This document shows, one piece after another, positions 39,501 through 53,590 of a stretch of DNA of 64,000 nucleotides. Source of the DNA: Lingula anatina (taxonomy: Eukaryota; Brachiopoda; Lingulata; Lingulida; Lingulidae); NCBI RefSeq assembly GCF_001039355.2, contig NW_019775769.1, forward strand, positions 709,187 to 773,186. Reading direction: 5' to 3'. Every line of letters begins with the position of its first letter. The stretch's first letter is position 1. The notes below the pieces were generated by a model that had not been told where the DNA came from, ran no database searches, and was given only the letters and a program-made list of their open reading frames with translations. The translations under genes were made by a program, and so were the position numbers.

Positions 39501-42500
39501 TTAAAATGACAAACTGAGTGTTGAAAACAAACATTGTCATAATTTTACAAACGTCCTCATAATTATCATGTAAACATTTTTATATTGTATAACGAGGACG
39601 AGCAGAAAGCCAACCTGCACCTGTGAAACAATCTGACAGATTTTCCAAGTTCTCCGAAACCGCCATGTGGGCCGCATCACATTAGCTCTCGACGACCAGT
39701 TTTGGCTGTTCTCCACACGGTAGGGGTGGCAGAGGGGACGGCTCAGTGTGGGGAAAGCAGGAAAAGAGCAGAAAGGTGACAGAACAATTCCAAAGCCAGG
39801 TGCGCCGCCTCTACTGGCAACCGACAAAACCCTCAATGACGCACGCGTGAACTAGGGGATATTACGACGAAGTGGCGATAAAAAAATCAAGTATGATTTC
39901 AAGTTTTTGACGTCAGGTGCCTGAAGAAATCATTGCGAACATGTTTCTGAACTGCCTTGTTTATTATGTTAATAATATACTCTAAGTTTCTTCAAAGGTT
40001 GAATGTTAATGAATAAATATGAATATGAATAAATTGATTTTTAATTCATTTAATTTAACAAGGGGTGCACCGTACTTTTCCGTGAAGAGACAAGACACAT
40101 CCTTGATAATTGTAGGATTACAAACACCAAGGTTTTAGTTCCAGCATTTTCATAGAAAATTCAAGCCTAGAAGCCTAGAATTCGGAAAGCCAATATTTCT
40201 GGTAACTTCTCCAACTTGCTCCAAAAAACCAGTCATAAATCTTAGAAGAGAAACTGCTGCCAGTGTCAGAGGTCGCGCACGTAAATCTCTTCTACACCGC
40301 TATTCTAAACATTAGCCAATATAATAGCCGGTAATAACACATGATCTTGAAAAGTAAGAGATTTCAAGACGTATCGGGTTAAACCATCAAGCGTCTCTAC
40401 GCGTAAACTGACGGCCGACCCTTTTAAACACGGGCCCAATTTAAGGGGGAATGTTTAAAAACACAGACCAAAACATTTAGTATTGTTGCTCGTGAAGAGT
40501 TTGAACACTCCAAGTGCATTTTGCCCGATCAGGTGGCCGGACCGATGGAGAACTATCAACTATTTGCTGAAAAAATAAGTGATGTGGGTTTAACGTACAC
40601 TTTCAACAGCTCGTCTGCTTGCTCTCGCATCTTTGTAATAACTAAAACAACAAACAGACAAATAAACAGCCTCTTAAAGCGACTAGCGAAACTTACAAGA
40701 TACAACTTGTAGATTTCACGTCATGATACGAAGACGTCTCGCGAGGGAGAGCTCGTCACATGGATATGATGCATTTTTACCACTATCAACACAACTTAAT
40801 TACAGTGTATAAAATCTGGTGTTTCGATCTTGTTATCGTAATAAAAAACACGCTAGACTTAAAACGGGCACGGCACACGGAAGTGAACACACACTCACGG
40901 CATCACCCGGCAATTGAAAGGTATATTAAGCAAGCTTTTAAGCGAGTGAATATCTCTATTTTCGCTGCCGCAGCTCTTGGCACAGATGGGGGCATCATTG
41001 GATCCGTGCGGAATTTTGACTAGCGTTGAACACGGGTGTTGAATCGCTGAAGTAATGCGAAAACTGAGACGCGAAGAGAGCAAAAGGCCGCAGGTATATC
41101 GCGGCTACATCGTGTCTCGCGCCCAAAACTTGTCACTTTGTACATACCACAGCCGGCGAGTTAACTGCCGAGCACCGACGCCCCCCATCTCTCCCCTATC
41201 ACGTTTTCACCCAATAATTGACGGTACTTGCTCGGTGTAAAAAAGAAGGAACTCTACATAGGCCTTAAATGCGATAAATGCTAGAAACTGTTAAGTAAAT
41301 AAAGATGATGCGGCCTCATTCGCCCGAGCGAATGGCAGGGATGTGCAGAGAGAAATGGACCAAATCCGTACAGAAGAGTAGGGCATGTCATTAGAACGGT
41401 TATGAGAGAAGAATAATTGCTAGGATAAAGATTTTCAATTACGCGGCCCCTCCTCCAATCCCTCCTCCATATCTTCTCTTCCCTCCCCTCTGTTAAAAAG
41501 ACCTCGGGCGTCTGGTCATAGGCCTAGCAGTCTGACATTAACACGTTCAACACGAACGCAAACTGTTTTTCTTTTTTTGGTACCATACCAAGTTAGACGA
41601 CTTTTCATCCGGTGAAAAAAAGGCAAAGAAAAAATATATCATTGTGTAAACTCAACAATTCTCCCCCTTCAACCGAACTACAAACTGTTATTTTTACCAA
41701 TGATAGAAACATGTTGAATTCTCACTTAGTGGAAAAAGAAAATATATCATCGGTGGTTAGGGGAAGAGTTATTAGCGGGGAGGCAGCCGAACTCGTAGCT
41801 GGACCCGAAATGACTACTAGGGCTTGTTTAACGGTAAGAAAACGGGGGTTTCGATCGAAAGGAGAATTGCCCACACCCAGATGCTTCGATCTCGAATAGC
41901 TAGAGAGATTACACGGTCCTCTGAATAAGGGAGAATATTTCTCTGGTTCATTGGTCGAAGAAAAGAGAAGAAACCCCCGGTTCTTAGTGAGTAATGGCCT
42001 CATTTGTCTACTACAGGGAGAAAACTTGTCGGTTTTTCCTTGCTATACAACACCTTCGCAACCTCTAACCTACACTTGAATGGGTTTGAATTAAAAACTC
42101 TCAAAAGTCTCTTTGAGCCAAGGGCAATTGGAAAATTTGATAGCGCCTTTTGGAGGAGTGAACGACAATTTCTTTTTATTCTGCATGGCAGTGTGGGTTG
42201 TATATCAATTCATTAGAATGGTCGAGTCCCATAGACCGCGGCTAGTGTGGCGTTAAGAGCTTCTTTAACACCAGCAGCACTTTCAATTCCCCTCACCCTC
42301 CCCTCCACCTCTCGACTTTTACAAGGGTCAACCTTTTTCTCCTATTAGATATTTAATAGGTTTTCTTACTCTATTCAAAACGGTGGCGCATAATTTATTT
42401 TAAGAGTTGCAAACTTAATTGCTAGCACGGCGAAGCTGAAGCAAATAAACCAACTGCGTTCACCCTGCATAGCTCTGAGTGAAAAGCTTTACAATTTCCC

Positions 42501-44556
42501 CCATGCTGCAATTGATCAAAGTACTGAGGGAGCAATCATCCGAGTTGATTTTCTTGATAGGACGGATTCAAAACTCATTTTCAAAATTTCAATACTATTT
42601 ATTATGGGGAGGAGACCAGGCCAAAAACACAATGGCGTGCCATGTGAGACCCAACAAGTTGGGAGTTCCAGATTCCGAATAATTGTCCCTTTTACCAGGC
42701 TTAATTTGACGGGCTGAATAGACCCCGTGAACCAAGAGGCTGGTAAAGCTGGCAAAGGTCTATTGAGTCAAACTAGTCTCAAATAAAATACCGAGATGGC
42801 AATTTTTTGTCCGCGAATTCTTTTTGACGCGCGGAATCATTTTAAGATATCGCAAAGAAATTTCACCCAAAATCGAGATCATGTTTTGGTGTTTTTCCTA
42901 AACTTTGCCCCACCTTCTCTTTAACCTCTGTCATCTGCTCTTAACGAATGTCAGGACAAGTAATGATTATTGTATATTTGCTGCACGAAAAACAAATCGA
43001 AGAGAGGGCGTAATAGAATAATTGGCAATTGAGCACCTAATGACACGGCTGAATGGCGCTGGAAGCTAAACGGGCCAGTGCGGTTTTCTCCACCAGAGGT
43101 CAGCACCTGTCGATGCCGTCACGACGTGACACGGAGAAACCGGACCGCAACCAAAGCAATCACTATCAGCAATGAAAGAAAATAAACTACCTATCGTTTT
43201 AGTGTTCGGAATAATTACCCGTGAAGGTCTAAATAAGATGTTGAGATCGATTAGTTTTTCCAAACAAACAAATGCTGTTACATTATACCGCGGCTACCGA
43301 GTGTTGTAGAGAGGGCGTAAAGACTCACAATTTAGCCGGCTAAACGTTTGCAAAACCCAAATCTCTTGAATTAGATTGCTGAAAACAGCGGCGTGCTTTT
43401 TAGCAGACTAGCAGGGTTCCCGAAGGCTGAAAGCTACACGAAGGAAGACAAAAATTGAATAACACACTACTGATAATTGGTGCAAAATTCAGAGGCCGTT
43501 TTAATTGGAAACCGAGCCTTCTATCTTGGAGGGGTATAATTGGTGAGTTGCGGGAAGCGAGATGCCGGAGCGAATATGTGGATATTTTTCATAAAAACAA
43601 CACAGAACAAGGCCTGGCGCTCATTATCGCGTCAGGCACACCAAAAGCCTCTGGTAGCGTTTGCTGGCATCCTCGCTGGCAGTTAAAAGTGAGGTTGAAA
43701 TTCAAGAAACGACTTCCGCAGGCGGACGCGGTAGAAACGCTGCTCTCTCCCTCCAGGTGGCGAAGAGAAAACGTTTCGTACACACACACTCCCTTTTCCA
43801 AAATTTCCCCGATCTTTACAGTTATAATTAATCCCATGAGCCAGCAGATCGTGAGCCAGTATCAATGGCAGGGATTCCCCTTGTTAGCGCTGTCAAATAT
43901 ATTTACTTTCAGCGGCCTCGGTCTCTGTCAATGAAGTTTAGATTTCAATGTTTCGCGGGGTGCTTACTTTTCAAACGCTCACTCAGCTGTTAGGGCTCGT
44001 TAAGCCCCCGCTACGAGCGGTAGAGAAGACGATAATTCGATTTGTGGCGTTCCTTGTTAAAGACAGACATGTACGTCAATTCCGACATCAAAGACGACTC
44101 TAAGGACAGAAATAAAGTATTCCACATTGTAGGAAGACCCGGGCAACTTGAACACGTGAATTGACTTAAACGCATTGTCTATTGAGTGAAATTCTCTTAA
44201 AGCTTTCAACATCATCGCGTTTATTTGAAGGAGTGGGAATTTGAAGACCTTACCTCTCTCCTCCCTCTCCTCTCGTTGAAGGTACCAGTGACGGAAATTG
44301 TTTTAAGTTGAAACCCGCAGGTGTTCAAATTATACCCAAGTAGATTTTCGTAACAGGTAACTTTGTGGGAAATGTAATCAAACCGACGCTGTATGCTCTA
44401 TCTTTTCTAAAACGAAATCTTGTAAAAATTACCCAGAATGAAATCGAAGCGGGGAACACTGCCTGGAAATTAGAAGTCATCAAGAAGTCAGCAACAGAGG
44501 TTATTTGTAATGTAATATATATTGCTTAATAAAAGTTATTTCCTCTCACCCTCCCA

Positions 44557-44559
<3 letters not shown>
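36536..44559. other. Intergenic, no supported gene
   Basis: Mixed composition, GC-richer than the flanks at 36580-36950, 37860-38210 and 43060-43940. The longest frames are 159 codons (43455-43934 +) and 116 codons (37859-38209 +), with no recognised domain and overlapping frames opposite. A short ATT tract lies at 39112-39142. A strong donor-like sequence (AAGGTGAGTA) at about 37857 follows an unrecognised open frame (37605-37862), not enough to call an exon. Confidence 0.5.
43081..43142. repeat. Interrupted hairpin enclosing a 13-bp palindrome
   Basis: CGGTTTTCTCC (43081-43091) pairs with GGAGAAACCG (43133-43142) with one bulged T. Inside it lies the perfect palindrome GTCACG-A-CGTGAC (43118-43130). 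It could be a structured RNA, a small foldback remnant or a pair of CRE-like half-sites. Confidence 0.4.
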
Positions 44560-44619
<60 letters not shown>

Positions 44620-44646
44620 ACACACACAAACACACACACACACACG
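44560..44646. repeat. Compound microsatellite (CT)n(CA)n
   Basis: A CT tract of about 26 units, then GTCT, then CA units with one AAA interruption. Same internal order as the tract at 8929. Confidence 0.95.
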
Positions 44647-46370
44647 TATGAAATGCATGTCATGTTCAGCATTCAATTAAATTTATGGACATAAGAGGAA
44701 AACCCATCCCAGTGTTTTATGCGGTTTTTAGGCAGTTCAAATGAAAAGAGAGATCCAATTCATAACAAGAACACATGAAGAAGAAATACTGAAAACAAAA
44801 ATGATTGTTACTTGACGACGAATTCGTCCTTACTTTCAACGAACTATCAAAATAAACATTGACATTAGCATTGGTAAAGGAAGATAAAAAATTCTGTTTC
44901 AGAATTGTGGCAACTGAAAGTCACTATCAACAACAGTGGATAAAAACGGATGATGTCTTGTTTTGTCGACTCGGTCTATGTTTTGGTTTATTATCAACAC
45001 TTCGCAGTGATCAGGAGTTGATGTCAATGGAAAGAAACTGTATTGTGAAGCGCTGAAGATTCTGCAGTGTTTCTCATTACGTTCTCATGTACGCAGCCAG
45101 ATAAGAAAAAAAAAAGAAAATAAAATTGAATTTAAGACTTGCCAAATGTACGTGCACGTAAGTTCATAAACACTTGAAAATAAACAGCACTGTAATAAAT
45201 AAAAGAAAAACAAACAACAATAAAAATGAAATTAACAAACACTGTTTCAAACATGATATGATTTTCTCTAAAAATTTGCACTTGATGTTTTGTTTTGTAA
45301 CACATTAAAGTAATCAACGCAAGGTATGCAAGATGTATCTCAGTTTTACAAACAGAAAAAAACAAAGAAGAAAGGTATGTTATAGCGATTTTATTCTCGC
45401 CCGTGTATATGTGAATTTATACTCAAAATGTTGTGGTTTATGTATGCTTTAATTTTAATTATTTAAAGCAATATTGCGCCAAATAAACGAAACCTTATTC
45501 AAAGCTAGCATGTAAAACAAAAAATGAGATAGCATGATTCAGACAGAACGTAAATTGTGACAACGATCATCGTGTTTGAAAGAAAATAGAAACCAAATGT
45601 ACTAACGACTTCCTGCTAAATCTCAACATTCGTAAGTGTAAGGTGAGTAATTGAATGTTAGACAAAAGAAAGAATCCACATAAAAAAGAGATCATCCTCA
45701 CATTCCTGTCGTAAGTGATAAAAGCGGTAATCCGACATCATCTTCACAAATACTTTTCACCCAAATTCTGCACGAGACAGGAAAGAACGGACCTCGATGA
45801 GAGCACAAACACCATTTGTGTGGAACCAGGGATCAATCACACAGGAGAACTGCAGACCGAAATCTTGGTCTACTTGAACTCTGGATATATTCGCCTGTAA
45901 CAAAGATGAAACAAAGTGCTGATCTGAAAAACTGGCCGATTACTTCTAGTTGAAAAACAGGAACGATAGTTCATTTAATTGGACCACAACTGTTTTCTCC
46001 CAGGTCAAAGTACACTCAATTTTTGGCGATCAGAACACAACCAACATTCGGTCCAATTTTTCTCTCGTGGGACCTGCTTGCCAGCGTTTCTGGCCTAGCA
46101 CTTCCTCTTGTCACTTCAGTGTGAAATCGACAAGGTTGTCAATTACGCTGACAATACTGTCAATTTCACGCGTCACCTTAGAGCGGATGTGACCCAACAC
46201 CTGAAGCACGTCGGTGCTCAGTAGCGGGGATGCCCGTCGCCTGAGTCATCGATTCAGCAGGGAGATAGGTTTGTTTGGAGAAGAATACCTCGGCAAGACT
46301 TGGCAACTCTGAATGGGGTTACGTTATAATGAACCTCGAGTGCCAACTTAATGGAAGATTGGGGGATGTT
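44647..46370. other. Intergenic, no supported gene
   Basis: AT-rich until about 45900, then a GC-richer stretch to 46320. Open frames at 45715-45900 and 45950-46192 (+) have no recognised domain. Confidence 0.5.
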
Positions 46371-46480
46371 TGGTGGAGGAGGGGGGGTGAGGAGGGGAGA
46401 AGGAAGAGAATATCATGGTATTAGACCACGGAATAATGGGGGGGGGGGCGGGGGGGGGCGGGGGAAAGTGGGGTGACAAA
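46371..46480. repeat. G-rich tract with long G runs
   Basis: GGAGG repeats lead to G runs of 8 to 12 bases separated by single C (46436-46466). Four or more G runs lie close together, so a G-quadruplex is possible. The proline-rich frame on the minus strand (46348-46536) is a product of this composition. Confidence 0.8.
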
Positions 46481-46545
46481 TTTTGGGTGATGTTTACAAG
46501 AGTAAAGCCCTGAATAGTATCCTTTATGAGCTCCAAGTGGTAAGC

Positions 46546-46571
46546 GTGTGTGCGTGTGTGTGCGCGCGTTT

Positions 46572-46619
<48 letters not shown>
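46546..46619. repeat. Microsatellite (GT)n
   Basis: A GT tract, initially interrupted by GC dinucleotides (GTGCGCGCG, alternating purine-pyrimidine), then about 23 pure units. The alternating tract is a potential Z-DNA former. Confidence 0.95.
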
Positions 46620-46622
<3 letters not shown>

Positions 46623-49600
46623 GAAATATTAGAGGGGGTGTTACGCCTTATTCCCGGACATGACTTCTCAGTGAATAACTTCTGTTCAAATGAACCTTTA
46701 GGACTAAACTTATCAAGGTGGGTCCATCGGTGGTTGAGACTGAATCAGCGACAATACGTTATGGGGACTTTGAAACGAGATGTGGTTTTTTATAAATTTA
46801 ATTTATTTAATTTTTGAAGAACTACCAAGTGTCAAAATGGTGCCAAACTTGAATCTTACCATTACGAAAATATATGTGAACTAGAGCAATGGTATCGTGT
46901 CTAAGTTTTATCGAGCATGTTCCGCGTCTCTCTCTTTCTTTGAAAAAAAGCCAATAAACTGGAAATAACTCGCACTAGCTGATCCAGGATTTTGCTGAGG
47001 GGCGGAGGGGGGGGGGTGGCAATGCCGGATCTAATATAAAAAAATACCGAACGGAGCTAGTATACATTTTACTGTAATATGTATGGCTGTGAAGAAGAAA
47101 CCAAAACGATTAAAATCATCCATCACACACACACACATACATTAACGTTGCCTGTCCTATCACCAAGGTTACAAAGCACATTTCTGGCATGATTTTATCA
47201 CCTTAAGGCACAATCCCCGAGCCCTACCCAAGGAGAAAGGCACCTTATAAACCATGTTTTATCAGTCTGATCACCTTGATCTGACACATAATGTCAGACA
47301 GAGAACCCTGCTGAATAAAGCCAGGAATTAATTTCAGAGATAAAATATAACTCCACTTAAAGCTCATAAGGTGGAGGTCGACTGAAACTGAAGGGAAAGC
47401 TGTAAGGTCAAGATGAAACATGACTTCCACAGCCTCCGACACTCGATATGTCTTTATATCGATGAAAACAGTGCTGAAATGAATCCACCAGAGAAATATG
47501 CTTTATTAGATTTAATATGGTATGCCATTTTGTCATCACTCTTTCTCCACCCTCTACCTCTTTTCTTCTTTTTCATCGCATTATTTTCAATAATAGCATC
47601 TCAAGAGATGACTCTGTTGCAGTGGTAGGAGAGAAGGTAATTGAAAAGAGATGTTCTTTTACATAAAAGGTGCAAGGATTTTAAGCCTTCTCTCACCCTT
47701 GATCCCCATCGGGCCATCTTCCTGTTCTTTCTCTTTAAGTCGTATCATTGGCACCCTCTAACGCTTTGGCAAAGTACTACAAACAATGACCAGATACTTA
47801 TCATTGCAAGAGGAAATGATTGCAAAGAAATTAGATTAACCGATAATTTGATCACAAGTAAAACCCGCCCGAAAAGCAGGCAAATTCTCACCCTAATAAG
47901 TAACAGACCTTCAAGTATTCTTCGCGGATGTTTCCTAATTATTGTCACTTTACCTTAATTGAAATGAAGACGGATATATCAGTTAAGAATTTAAGACTTA
48001 CTAGTGAGTGATTAAATGAAAGGAAAAAAACAGTCCCACTGACAATAAGTGTACATATAAAAAAGATAGGAAAAAACTGCGATTTTTTCGATGATGATAC
48101 AATTATCATAACATTTTTTGCCCAACTATTGCCTAGGAAAGAAAAAACAAAACAGGAAGATGAGTGTTTGTAAACTTAACATTACGCTGGCAAAATCGAC
48201 ATCTATCTCTTGACCCCCCCCCCCCCGACTCAAAGCGAAAAACATTCCATTTTCAAGAGAATGGATGGCATATGAGGCACCTTGCTGCTGAGAACATAAC
48301 GCCGCTGTCATTCTTCCTTTATGGGAGGTAGCGGGAGCAACCATGTTGTGAAATTTTAAATCAAAAACAAAAAATTTAAATGAGTGCAACAAAATGTTGG
48401 ACATATCGAATCATCACGTTTATTCAAACAGCAAAACTTAATCATTTTTCATAAAAAATAATCACAAACGCGTCACTCTCTTTCATAACTAAACCTGCTT
48501 GCTATAAAGAACGTGTTTTTTCTTAACACAAACGCACCACGTTTTTGTGCATCACACAGCGCGTTTTTACCTACACGAGAAAATTAAAACCTTTGCGTGG
48601 CCGTGAAATTGAATCAAGAGAACATCATTTTAAAGAGCTTAAATACACATCAAAGCCACGAAGGTTGGTCAAATCCCTTGAATGTATATTTTGAAAACAA
48701 ACGGTAAGCGGCACCTGCTCCTCCCCCAGCTCAACTACCACAATGAACACAATCCCAACCCCGGCCCCATCAATTTAAAAGATAAACCGCCGTAATGTAT
48801 GATATGTCTGTACCAGACGCTACCGTCACTTCCCCCAACTTGACTGACACGGAGGGTCTTTCGGGTGAGGAACCATCCACCCTTTCGGCTCTGTTGCGTG
48901 CTGAAAAAAGCGCATTTTCCCATCCCACATCGGGTAGATATTGCCGAAGTTCAGAAGTTCGATCTTCTCTTTGGACCTTTTGATTTGGAACCAAAATGTC
49001 GCCACTGGCAGTACCAGGCGCCGTGATATACCTTGTTAGGTATTTGCGTCGCTCTAATTCTTTAATGAGGTTTTTGGATAGTGTTTGTGTGTTGAAACAA
49101 TGAGGGAAGTAAGTTGACTCCTTTTAAGGAAAAATATACAATCCTAGGTCTTGGCGTTGCGAACCCGACCCTTCCCCCCTCGTATTTAAGGACAACCTTT
49201 AGAAAATGTCAAATCTCACGTGTTGGAATGTTTGCCAGTTCGACACAAACAGTTTTACTTAGGCCGGCTTTATTAACGGCATATAGCATATATTTTTATA
49301 CCATATTTTTTTGAATTGAATTTCATGGAAAAATAGAAAAATAAGTGAGTTTTTGTTTCATATTGAGGATAGCCAGACACATTTTCTTTTCTTTCTACTG
49401 AACCAAAAATAAAATAGTGCCAGTGCTTTAACTTAACGCGTAGAATAAATTGAATGTCGCTTTTACTAAACAGCAAACAGATAAGAATGATAAAATTTAC
49501 AAATCACCGGTTGCGATATTATCGAAAATATTTCTCTTGGAGGATAATATCTAGTAATAGTAAACATTTCAAAATGGCAACTTTTGCTTTATGATGCTGT

Positions 49601-51046
49601 CACAATGCTATTTTATCCACTACCTTGGAGCAAGACGATAAAATATATAGCAAATGTTTTTGCACCTAAAATTTTTCACTATACTACAATAAAAGTTAAC
49701 TAAAATGTTTTTTTATTGTTGCTTTTGTTTATCGAAAAACGCATCATCTTTATATATTTTATTGTCACCTTAATGTCAACGCAAAATGAGAATTATTTGT
49801 ATATCTGAATTCCATTCCTCCTACCAGAGCCTGAGTGAAACAACACGATGAATATTCAAAGAGATACGAACACATTTTCATTCAATATCAAACTTTTTTA
49901 GATCGATAAAACAAGAATGAACAGAGAAGAAATTGAGGCTGAGAAAAAATTTGCTCTGCTAATTCTTTTATTGTAATTGTGTGCCTGTTATGATACTTTT
50001 CAATAAAGGGCTTTTTCTTCTTTTCAGTTACTTCTTTTAAAAATATATATCATATGAAGAGATCTAGAATATTAAAAAAGACAAATAGTCGTACAGAAGT
50101 CTCGCGCGGAGAAGGAACCTTTTAAACATTAGAATTATCTGGCCTTTTGCCGTTAAACTATTTTTACTCAGAGGACAAAAACAGTCTTAAATCAACGTTT
50201 GAAATTCCCCATCGGCATTCTAGTTAATGTCGTTTTAAAGTAGAAAGACAAAATTTTCCGTTATTTACACTAGATTTCGACATCAGTGTGACTTCAACTT
50301 TTTTCTTAGACTTAGAAATACACTACGACCAACTAAGCAGAGTCTGCGAAAATCTCTAGCATTAAACTACAGTCTTGTAAGAATAGGAATGAAGGAATGA
50401 TCACGATAAGATGTTTTATAGTAGCAAATATATTATAAAACTGGAATAAACTATTTGTTCGTTTTGATAATTGTATGATCGATAAGGCGAGAGCGAAAGT
50501 TGCCTGTCACTACCTAGCGTAAACTGTTTCATCCGAGCAAGGCAAAGGACTGAAAAATCGCCGCTTTCGACACAAGAGCGATAAAATGTTTAATATCATT
50601 TAATCTTTATCAAAAAGATTTTTAAAGACCAGTAAAGACTAAAAATGTCATTGTAACAAACTTAATTTTAAAGATTTCTTACGAAGTGACGGCGGCCAAA
50701 TTCTCAACGACGGAGAGAGGCCATATATGGCGAAATGGATTTCTGAAGCGAGTTGTTTTTCCCTATTGCCTTAGCGTGCTGCTCAGAATTCTACTGGAAA
50801 ATACTGGGCGATATGATTTGGTAGGCAAAGGGAAACAAATAAAACATAAGTCGCAGGACTTTTCAGCTGTGTCAATATATATTTCCTGTCCACAATTATC
50901 ATTTTACTCTCTGACTTTTAGATATCTCTTCACAAAGTTACGTGTTATCTACATCTTACGATAACAGACTTTGACAAATGCAAATGGCAGACAGAATTAT
51001 AGAAATCGGTTTGATTTATTAAAGCTAGAAAAAAGTCAGTTTTTGT

Positions 51047-51050
<4 letters not shown>
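46620..51050. other. Intergenic, no supported gene
   Basis: No recognisable gene. The GGGGCGGAGGGG stretch next to ATCCAGGATTTT at 46980-47015 resembles a scrambled end of the family A elements. A 13-base C run is at 48214-48226. All open frames are short and unrecognised. Confidence 0.5.

Positions 51051-51077
<27 letters not shown>
51051..51077. repeat. Microsatellite (GA)n
   Basis: A pure GA tract of about 13 units. Confidence 0.9.
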
Positions 51078-53520
51078 CGGGTTCAGTATCTTACAACTGA
51101 GGCCAAACCGCTCCAAAATACCCTTTTATTTACTGACCGCTTAATATAAAATACATCAGCACAATCTTATCATAGAGCAAGGAGAATTGCATTTATTTAC
51201 TTTCCACTCCATATGCTGGATAAAAAGTCATACCGAATTTTTAAATTTCCAATTCCAAACAACGATTTAAAGAAATTAACATAACTTTATATTGCATGCC
51301 TCTTATACACTTACAGATTTTTGAACCAATAGTTGTATTGCAGTCATGTGTTGTTCAGTACAATAATGGGAGTTAAAATACACAATGCCTGTATTAAAAA
51401 CAACTATATGGAATGTCTTGGAAGATGGACCTCTTGCATGATTGTCGCAACCTATTTCATTTTCAGTCAATACAAAACAAAAAGTTGTGGTTGAATTCCA
51501 AAAGAAACTCGGTGCTGTTTGCATATCAAAAGCTCAACTTGGACACTATGGACGACAAAAGATAAGGTCGGTTTATAAAGACGGATAAGATGGATATTTT
51601 CAGAAGTTTGAGAACATGTTTACTTCATAGTTTACTCAACAAAAATCAGATATGTTATGTACTATAAAGAGAGAATAAGAGCAAGTTACAAATGTACGGT
51701 ATATAAACAGATAATGCTATTTATTCAAACACGTTTCACGCGAGCCTTCTAAATTTTTCAGTCCGGCGTTACGTTTTTGGGATATGATGTTTTTTTAATT
51801 GAGCACGAGACATTTTGCAAAAGATATACAAATAAATAAATTTATAAGTGTCAGAGACAATGTCACTTGAAAAAAAAAGCCAAAAAAGTAAAACGTCACA
51901 ATTTTATGATGGATATTTTTGAGTTTATACACTTAAAGCTTGTACACTTTTTATCAATCTGATTAATGATACATTTTCCGCAGCTTTTTTTTTTTTTTTT
52001 TTTTTTTGGTGCGCCAATAATATATTTTATATATTTTTTTGTGAAATTCATGAAAAGTCTAGATTCGTTTTAGGGCATCTTTATGAAAAGATACTATAAA
52101 AAAGGAAATACAAATATAGTCACCTCAAGTTATGTGAATTATAAGATTAGTCAACTCATACTATACATCAATGGTTTCCGACGGGCACTGGCTATTTTTT
52201 TTCTGTTTAAGTGAGTTTTTTCATTGATTTTGAGCTGACGAAATTATCACCAACCTGGAATTCCTTTTATGATGAGTTTGATTGACGTTTGAATTTAGAC
52301 TGAGTTAAGCTTTTTACATCCTCTAAAAAGCAGTTCACAAAAAATGTGTGTAACGAGTTGATGAACTACTGACTGAAAGGTGACGGGAAAATATCGTCTG
52401 CTACTTCACTCCATAATTTTGTAGCTAAGAACTCATTTTAAGACTTGCAGTTATCTTCGCAACAAGACAATGCACCATCGAAATTACGTTTTTAAATCCT
52501 ACTTTTTTTGTAAGTTTGAATTTTCAAAGAGAGAGCCAGAGAGAAAACTGGAAACATTTATCGTCTGGCAGTATACCCATGGCGGAATCAGACAATTCTC
52601 GGTTTCTTTGATTGCGGCAGGTCTAAAAAAGCTGCGAGTTTGGAAAGATAACATGCCAGTAACTCGCAGCAGACGATGCCCTTTGGCGGAAGGGGTCACG
52701 GTCCGCAGATGAGAACACAGAAAAAATGCCATCAGCGTCCGTAGTGAAAAAAAATGTTTAAAAATTTAAAGAAACCCTGATTTATCCTTGGTTTCATTTA
52801 CGCTGTTGTTGTCTGACATCAAATTTTCTCTCTAGGAAGGGTTATTGTTGGTTTAAAAATTGATATCATCTGAGAGATCCGTTCCGCTGTTGTTCCTCGT
52901 CTCAAAGTCGATCCAAATGTCTTTTATTCGATTTGTAGAATCCAATATAACCTTAAACAACATATAAAGGGGAATTTCGACATCAAAAACTACCACCTGC
53001 GTTCACCCTTCACTCTCTCGGCTGGCTCAGTACCTCCAAGAGCGAGTCCCGCTAAGGTGCGTTTGCTTAGAATCGGCATCCAAAGAATCTTACATATAAT
53101 TGCACTTATAATAGTTCAGTTCATATTTGGCCGCGGTGTTGTAAAATTTCTTCCAATGTTTATCATCAAATCCCGCCTCGGGTTGAGGAACGGAAAAAGA
53201 CGTCATTTGTAATTAAAGTCGAAGATAAGAAACAAAACAACGCGTGGAAAAAAAAGAACGCAGCATTGGAGTGCTTTTTTTCGGTACTTCTCAGCTTTGA
53301 TTGGTATCCCGCTTTCTTTTTTCCGAATGATTCCATTGTCTTGAAAACACATTGGCAGCCTTTGGAAAAGTAAATTCTGTTAAAATAATCCCAGCCTTTT
53401 AAATGTGAAAATCCGAAGTCACCTTACGAAAATAAAATTGTTAAATCACACAAACCAATGGCCGACTGAAGGAATCGCGAGTAAACTGAAAAGAATCTGA
53501 CGAAAACTACTAAATTCGAT
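51078..53520. other. Intergenic, no supported gene
   Basis: AT-rich, with a 23-base T run at 51985-52007. Only small chance frames are present. Confidence 0.55.
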
Positions 53521-53590
53521 GGAAATTTCCGTGTGAACGTAGTTCAAATCTGATTTTCCTTTCCAGAGGAAAATCCAAGATGGAAAATCC
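53521..53590. promoter_or_regulatory. Candidate Rel/NF-kB-type site cluster
   Basis: GGAAATTTCC (53521-53530, symmetric kB-type site), GATTTTCC (53552-53559) and two direct copies of GGAAAATCC (53568-53576 and 53582-53590). The last two share flanking bases and may be a slippage duplication. Function is inference. Confidence 0.25.

Noticed and set aside
43455-43934. 159-codon plus-strand frame
   Set aside because: Overlaps open frames on the other strand in a GC-richer patch. No recognisable domain.
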